Origin: Streptomyces sp. DH37
GTDB lineage: Bacteria; Actinomycetota; Actinomycetes; Streptomycetales; Streptomycetaceae
NCBI RefSeq assembly: GCF_029813835.1
Contig: NZ_JARVKV010000006.1
Location: forward strand, 119,903-183,902
DNA length: 64,000 bases
Direction of reading: 5' to 3'
Shown: positions 60,071 through 64,000 of the stretch, piece after piece
Layout: each line of letters opens with the position of its first letter
How positions within the stretch are numbered: the stretch's first letter is position 1
Position numbers and translations under genes: made by a program
The notes under the pieces: model-generated
The model's input: only the letters and a program-made list of their open reading frames with translations
Database searches by the model: none
What the model was told of the DNA's origin: nothing

Positions 60071-60499
60071 TCAGACGCGCCTCAGCGTCGGCTTGAGTTC
60101 CTTCAGACGGCCCAGCAGGCCGTTGACGAAGGTCGGGGAGTCGTCGGTGGAGAACTCCTTGGCGAGCTGCACCGCCTCGTCGATCACCACCGCGTCGGGG
60201 ACCGCGTCCTCCCAGATCAGCTCGTACGCGCCGAGCCTCAGGAGATTGCGGTCCACCGCCGGCATCCGGTCCAGCGTCCAGCCGACGGCGTAGGTGGCGA
60301 TCAGCTCGTCGATCCGGTCCGCGCGCTCCGCGTACCCCTCGACGAGCTGCATCGTGTACTCGCCGACCGGCGGCTGTCGCTCGTCGGTCCGCGCGTGCCG
60401 GATCCAGTCCGCCAGCACGGCCGTCACGGCGCTGCCGCGCTGGTCGGCCTCGAACAGGATCTGGAAGGCCCGTTTACGTGCCTTGGTGCGGGCTGCCAC
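60071..60499 (-). CDS. nusB: Transcription antitermination factor NusB
   Basis: 142 residues, all-helical. RTKARKRAFQILFEADQRG at the N-terminus (Arg-rich RNA-binding helix), WTLDRMPAVDRNLLRLGAYELIW (~72-95) and VVIDEAVQLAKEFSTDDSPTFVNGLLGRL (split) are typical. It binds boxA RNA with NusE (S10) for rRNA transcription. GTG 60499 lies 2 bp after the efp stop codon, on the same strand, as in most actinobacteria. Confidence 0.97.
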   Translation of the reverse strand: MAARTKARKRAFQILFEADQRGSAVTAVLADWIRHARTDERQPPVGEYTMQLVEGYAERADRIDELIATYAVGWTLDRMPAVDRNLLRLGAYELIWEDAVPDAVVIDEAVQLAKEFSTDDSPTFVNGLLGRLKELKPTLRRV

Positions 60500-60501
60500 G
60501 G

Positions 60502-61068
60502 TTAGCTGTTCACCCGGCCGAGGTACTCGCCGGAACGGGTGTCGACCTTGATCTTCTCACCGGTGGTGATGAAGAGCGGCACGCCGATCTCGTGGCCGGT
60601 CTCCAGCCGGGCGGGCTTGGTGCCGCCGGTGGAGCGGTCGCCCTGGACGCCCGGCTCGGTGTACTCGATGACCAGCTCGACGGCGGCGGGGAGCTCGATG
60701 AACAGCGGGTTGCCCTCGTAGACGGCGACCGTGCACTCCTGGCCCTCCAGGAGGTAGTTGGCGGCGTCGCCGACGACCTCGGGGCCGATGGGCATCTGGT
60801 CGTAGGTCTGGGTGTCCATGAAGACGAAGTCGGCGCCGTCCTTGTAGGAGAACTGCATGCCGCGCTTGTCGACGGTGGCCGTCTCGACCTTGGTGCCGGC
60901 GTTGAAGGTCTTGTCGACCACCTTGCCGGAGAGCACGTTCTTGAGCTTGGTGCGGACGAAGGCGCCGCCCTTGCCGGGCTTGACGTGCTGGAACTCGACA
61001 ACGGACCAGAGCTGGCCCCCTTCGAGCTTGAGCACCATGCCGTTCTTGAGGTCGTTCGTGGTGGCCAC
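60502..61068 (-). CDS. efp: Translation elongation factor P
   Basis: 188 residues with three beta-barrel domains. The tip loop of domain I reads KPGKGGAF with Lys33 at the apex; it reaches the ribosomal P-site tRNA to rescue stalling at proline runs. No epmA, epmB or rhamnosyl transferase gene is nearby. A group of actinobacterial EF-Ps works unmodified with a PGKGP loop; here Gly replaces that last Pro. C-terminal [23 protein letters not shown] is normal. ATG 61068 follows GGAGA. Lies between the M24-like gene and nusB. Confidence 0.97.
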   Translation of the reverse strand: MATTNDLKNGMVLKLEGGQLWSVVEFQHVKPGKGGAFVRTKLKNVLSGKVVDKTFNAGTKVETATVDKRGMQFSYKDGADFVFMDTQTYDQMPIGPEVVGDAANYLLEGQECTVAVYEGNPLFIELPAAVELVIEYTEPGVQGDRSTGGTKPARLETGHEIGVPLFITTGEKIKVDTRSGEYLGRVNS

Positions 61069-61128
61069 GGTCGCGGAATCTCCTGAGACTGCTGCTGCTG
61101 CGGAAGACCGAAGGACCCGCGGCCCGCG

Positions 61129-62253
61129 TCACAGGGCGAGCAGTTCCTTGGTCGTGATGGTGAGTAGCTCTGGTCCGCCGTCCGCCTGCGGGCGGACGAC
61201 GAGCGTGTCGTCGATCCGGACGCCGCCCCGTCCCGGGAGGTGGACCCCCGGTTCGACGGTGACCGGCACACAAGCGTCCAGTTTACCCATGGCCGCGGGG
61301 GACAACCGAGGGTCCTCGCCGATTTCGAGCCCGACACCGTGCCCGGTGCGGGACTCCAGCACGTCGCCGTACCCGGCCGCCTCCAGCGGATGGCGGGCCG
61401 CCCGGTCGACCTCACGGTACTCCGTTCCCGGGAGCAGCGCCTCCCGCCCGGCGCGCTGGGCCGCGAAGACCAGGTCGTACAGCTCGATCTGCCAGTCGGC
61501 GGGGGCCGGGCCGATCACGAAGGTGCGGCCGATCTGGCAGCGGTAGCCGCGGTAGAGGGCGCCCAGCCGCACGGTCAGGAAGTCGCCCTCCTCCACCCGG
61601 CGCTCGCCGGGGCGGTGGCCGGGAAGCCCGGAGTTGCGGCCGGTGGCGACGGAGGTGGGGAAGGCGGGACCGTCGGCGCCGTGGTCCACCAGCCGCCGCT
61701 CCAGCTCCAGCGCCAGATGGCGCTCGGTGCGGCCCACCAGGATGGACTCCAGCAGCTCGCCGAGAGCGTGGTCGGTGATCTCCGCCGCGATCCGCAGGGC
61801 CGCCAGCTCCTCCTCGTCCTTGACCAGGCGCTGCTGCTCCACCGCGCAGCCCAGATCGGTCAGGCGCAGCCGGGGCGCGGCGGCGGCCAGGGCCCGGTGC
61901 CGGGCCACGGTGAGGTCGTGCTCCTCCACCGCCAGCAGCGCCGTGCCGGCGGAGGCGGCCAGCTCGGCGGCGGCGACGGCCGGATCGGGGACGTCCGCGG
62001 GCAGGACGGCGCAGCGCAGGTCGTCGGTGCTCCGCGGCGGATCCGCGCGGCCGTCGGCGGTGGGCTCCGCCGGGCTCAGCAGGGTGTCGTGGCCGCCCTG
62101 GCCACCGGGGCCGAGCAGCAGGACCGCGCCGGGGACGGCGCAGCCGGTCAGGTAGCGGATGTTGGCGGGCCGGGAGACCAGGGCGGCCTCGTTGCCCGCC
62201 GCCGCCCAGCGGTCGCGCAGTCGGCTGCGACGGGCCACGTGCACCTCGGACAT
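61129..62253 (-). CDS. M24 (Xaa-Pro peptidase-like) protein with altered metal site
   Basis: 374 residues. N-terminal creatinase-like domain (~1-140) and a pita-bread C-terminal domain. Retained: His in SRTGHGVGLEIGEDP (~310) and Glu in VTVEPGVHLPG (~338). Altered: the segment normally carrying both Asp metal ligands (DxGA...GYxSDxTRT) reads TVRLGALYRGYRCQIGRT, with Arg and Gln in place of Asp, and the last Glu is Asp (GVRIDD). It may be inactive as a peptidase. The start at ATG 62253 gives MSEVHVARR; six upstream codons are unsupported. Upstream of efp on the same strand. Confidence 0.85.
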   Translation of the reverse strand: MSEVHVARRSRLRDRWAAAGNEAALVSRPANIRYLTGCAVPGAVLLLGPGGQGGHDTLLSPAEPTADGRADPPRSTDDLRCAVLPADVPDPAVAAAELAASAGTALLAVEEHDLTVARHRALAAAAPRLRLTDLGCAVEQQRLVKDEEELAALRIAAEITDHALGELLESILVGRTERHLALELERRLVDHGADGPAFPTSVATGRNSGLPGHRPGERRVEEGDFLTVRLGALYRGYRCQIGRTFVIGPAPADWQIELYDLVFAAQRAGREALLPGTEYREVDRAARHPLEAAGYGDVLESRTGHGVGLEIGEDPRLSPAAMGKLDACVPVTVEPGVHLPGRGGVRIDDTLVVRPQADGGPELLTITTKELLAL

Positions 62254-62335
62254 GCTTCCGAGCGTACGCACGGTGGCGTGCGGGGGCGTCCCGACACGTC
62301 CGGACGGGCGGTGCGCGCCGCCGCCCCGGGGCGCG

Positions 62336-63265
62336 CTACCAGCTCGGCGGACTGGTGAGGGCGCGGGCCACGGCCTCGTCCAGCAGCCGGGCGGTGGTGG
62401 CCACGTCCTGGCGGGAGTTGTCGATGATCGGCAGCCCGGAGCCGTACCAGCCCGCCATCCGCCCGTGGATGCGGGCGACCTCCTCGTCGGACAGGCGGCG
62501 GTTGCCGCTGCGCTCGGCGTTGCGCTCCAGCACGACCTCCAGGCCGGGCAGCAGCACGACGGGGATCAGGCCGGGGCCGACGTGGCGCTTCCAGCCGCCG
62601 AGGCCGACGACGGGCCGGTCGGGGAAGACGGCGTCGTCCAGGATGCAGGAAATGCCGTTGGCCAGGAAGTTGCGGGCGGCGAAGCCGCAGGTGCGGCGGG
62701 CGAGGCGGTACTGGGCCTCGGAGTGCTCGTTCCAGCCGGACTGGGGGTCGGCGAAGCCGGAGCGGACCCACTCGCGGACGTCGTCGAGGCTGATGTGCGC
62801 GGTGGGCACCCGGCGGGTGTCCGCCCAGTACCGGGCGACGGTGGTCTTGCCCGCGCCGGCCGGGCCGATGAGCAGGACGGCGACGGCGGCGGTGTGCGCG
62901 GCCTCCACCGTGACGGGCCCGGCGGCCGGATCGGCCGTGCCCGATATCTGCACCGGCGCACCGGGCGGCAGCCGGAGGTGCCCGGTGGCGTCCGGGGCCT
63001 GCGGCGGGGGCGCCGGGGTGGGCGCGGAACCCGGATGCGGACCCGGATGCGGAGGGGCCGGGTGCGGAGGCGCCGGAGCCGGGCGCGGAGCGGCGGGGGG
63101 AGCCTGGGGCGGCGGAGGCGGCGGGACCTGCCGCGGGGTGTTCCAGCCGGGGTGGACGGCGGGCGGCGGCTGCGCGTGGGGGTGGTGGTGCGGTGGATGT
63201 CCCTGGGGGTGGCCCTGGGGTGAGCCCGAGGGCGGGACGGGCCGCTGCGTCCCGTACTGCTGCAT
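62336..63265 (-). CDS. Proline-rich P-loop ATPase/kinase
   Basis: 309 residues. The first ~105 residues are low-complexity, rich in Pro, His and Gly (including PPPPPPQAPP). A P-loop domain follows: Walker A LLIGPAGAGKTTVARYWAD (~131-149), HISLDDVREWVRSGFADPQ (~160-178), ILDDAVFPDRPV (~210) and a VVLLPGLEVVLERNAERSG lid-like region with Arg/Asn, resembling the AAA_33/zeta-toxin or gluconate-kinase group of small-molecule kinases. Substrate unknown. ATG 63265. It lies ~80 bp upstream of the M24-like gene, three genes from efp; its proline run would probably need EF-P. Confidence 0.8.
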   Translation of the reverse strand: MQQYGTQRPVPPSGSPQGHPQGHPPHHHPHAQPPPAVHPGWNTPRQVPPPPPPQAPPAAPRPAPAPPHPAPPHPGPHPGSAPTPAPPPQAPDATGHLRLPPGAPVQISGTADPAAGPVTVEAAHTAAVAVLLIGPAGAGKTTVARYWADTRRVPTAHISLDDVREWVRSGFADPQSGWNEHSEAQYRLARRTCGFAARNFLANGISCILDDAVFPDRPVVGLGGWKRHVGPGLIPVVLLPGLEVVLERNAERSGNRRLSDEEVARIHGRMAGWYGSGLPIIDNSRQDVATTARLLDEAVARALTSPPSW

Positions 63266-63417
63266 CCGGTCCCAACTCCCTTTCCGTCCGGGCGCGGCGG
63301 CCGGGCCCGGTGTGGGCCCGGCCGGACGTCACCTCGTCTGTCCGGCACCGAACGGTACCTTCCCCGGCCGGTGCCGTGTGAACGGCCGGCGGGACGGAGT
63401 GGTGCCCGTGGTTCGTC

Positions 63418-63873
63418 TCAGTCCCGCAACTGGTCGGCCAGGGCGCGCAGGGCCAGTTCGTAGGAGCCGATGCCGAAGCCCGCGATGGTGCCCGAGGCCA
63501 CGGCCCCCACGACCGAGGTGTGGCGGAACTCCTCGCGGGCGTACGGGTTGGAGATGTGCACCTCGATCAGCGGCGCGGTGCGCTGGGCGGCGGCGTCGCG
63601 CATCCCGTACGAGTAGTGGGTGAACGCCCCGGGGTTGAGGACGACCGGGATCGACCCGTCGGCGGCCTCGTGGAGCCACCGGATCATCTCGCCCTCGTCG
63701 TTGGTCTCGCGGACATCCGCCTCCAGGCCCAGCTCCTTCCCCAGCGCGGTGCAGCGCTCGACGAGCCCGGCGTAGGAGGTGGAGCCGTAGACGTCGGGCT
63801 CGCGCGAGCCCAGCCGGCCGAGGTTGGGACCGTTGAGGACGAGCACCTTCCGCGGTGCCCCGGCGGCGCTCAC
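63418..63873 (-). CDS. aroQ: 3-dehydroquinate dehydratase, type II
   Basis: 151 residues, a normal type II dehydroquinase (dodecamer of flavodoxin-like subunits) in the shikimate pathway. [20 protein letters not shown] (~11-30) carries the catalytic loop Arg and Tyr; [16 protein letters not shown] (~79-94) and [18 protein letters not shown] hold the substrate-binding Asn, His and Arg residues. GTG 63873 overlaps the aroB stop codon by four bases, so the two are translationally coupled. Confidence 0.96.
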   Translation of the reverse strand: MSAAGAPRKVLVLNGPNLGRLGSREPDVYGSTSYAGLVERCTALGKELGLEADVRETNDEGEMIRWLHEAADGSIPVVLNPGAFTHYSYGMRDAAAQRTAPLIEVHISNPYAREEFRHTSVVGAVASGTIAGFGIGSYELALRALADQLRD

Positions 63874-64000
63874 GCGGCGATCTCCGCGTGGGCGGCGAGG
63901 AGCATCGCCGGGTCCGGGCCTTCCAGCACGGCGGGCCGGGCCAGACCGTCCAGCACGATGAAACGCAGCCGGTCGCCCCGGGTCTTCTTGTCCACCCGCA
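63870..64000 (-). CDS. aroB: 3-dehydroquinate synthase, C-terminal end (partial)
   Basis: The last 43 codons lie in the window. They read [13 protein letters not shown] near the edge and end in AAHAEIAA; the DKKxRGxxLRFVxLDGL pattern is the C-terminal signature of AroB, the shikimate enzyme just before AroQ. It stops at 63870-63872, overlapping the aroQ GTG (GTGA). Most of the gene lies outside the window to the right. Confidence 0.9.
   Translation of the reverse strand, partial: RVDKKTRGDRLRFIVLDGLARPAVLEGPDPAMLLAAHAEIAA

Overview
The window is high-GC actinobacterial chromosome, almost certainly Streptomyces. Evidence: strong G/C third-position bias, many GTG starts, bldD, an sIHF-type nucleoid protein, a GH18 chitinase behind the 12-bp direct-repeat chitinase promoter, and a core gene order (rib/his, rpe-rsmB-fmt, priA-metK-coaBC-rpoZ-gmk-sIHF-pyr operon-bldD-nusB-efp-aroQ-aroB) familiar from Streptomyces chromosomes. 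I see no rRNA, tRNA, CRISPR array, insertion sequence, prophage or biosynthetic gene cluster.

Layout. 1-3.4 kb: start of a secreted protein, a small P-loop kinase, a promoter-hairpin-terminator unit that looks like a ~70-nt small RNA, a 10-bp tandem repeat, and a TPR/CbxX AAA ATPase. 3.6-10.1 kb (minus): PH-like membrane protein, hisG, hisE, and the riboflavin operon ribD-ribE-ribM-ribBA-ribH behind an FMN riboswitch. 10.2-12.9 kb: secreted chitinase. 12.9-16.7 kb: ROK repressor divergent from two tandem MFS transporters that share a 150-bp identical tract. 16.9-19.2 kb: NCS2 uracil/xanthine permease and a DUF5995-like protein. 19.2-25.5 kb: ABC permeases, solute-binding lipoprotein and intracellular GH51 arabinofuranosidase, divergent from a LacI regulator with a palindromic operator between them. 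25.6-28.9 kb: Lrp regulator, nitrilase-family amidase and flavin amine oxidase, probably an amino-acid 2-monooxygenase/amidase route. 29.2-32.7 kb: an accessory three-gene cassette (small helical protein, WXG-like 767-residue protein with a glycine-zipper tail, lipoprotein) whose 3' half has different codon use. 32.7-38.5 kb: APC permease, methyltransferase, GuaB1, SorC regulator, rpe.

38.6-64 kb is core housekeeping, nearly all on the minus strand: rsmB, fmt, priA, metK, coaBC, rpoZ, gmk, the sIHF gene, then pyrR-pyrB-pyrC-orf-carA-carB-pyrD-pyrF, with a PyrR-binding loop directly before the pyrR ribosome binding site. bldD is divergent from pyrR with two adjacent BldD boxes over its promoter. 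nusB, efp, a degenerate M24 peptidase, a proline-rich P-loop ATPase, aroQ and the aroB 3' end close the window.

Regulation is unusually readable: two RNA elements (FMN aptamer, PyrR loop), four candidate operators (ROK, LacI, SorC, BldD), the chitinase repeat promoter, and many long perfect inverted repeats acting as terminators between convergent genes or as mid-operon hairpins. Coordinates come from manual reading of start codons and ribosome binding sites; family assignments rest on visible motifs and remembered family features, not on database searches.
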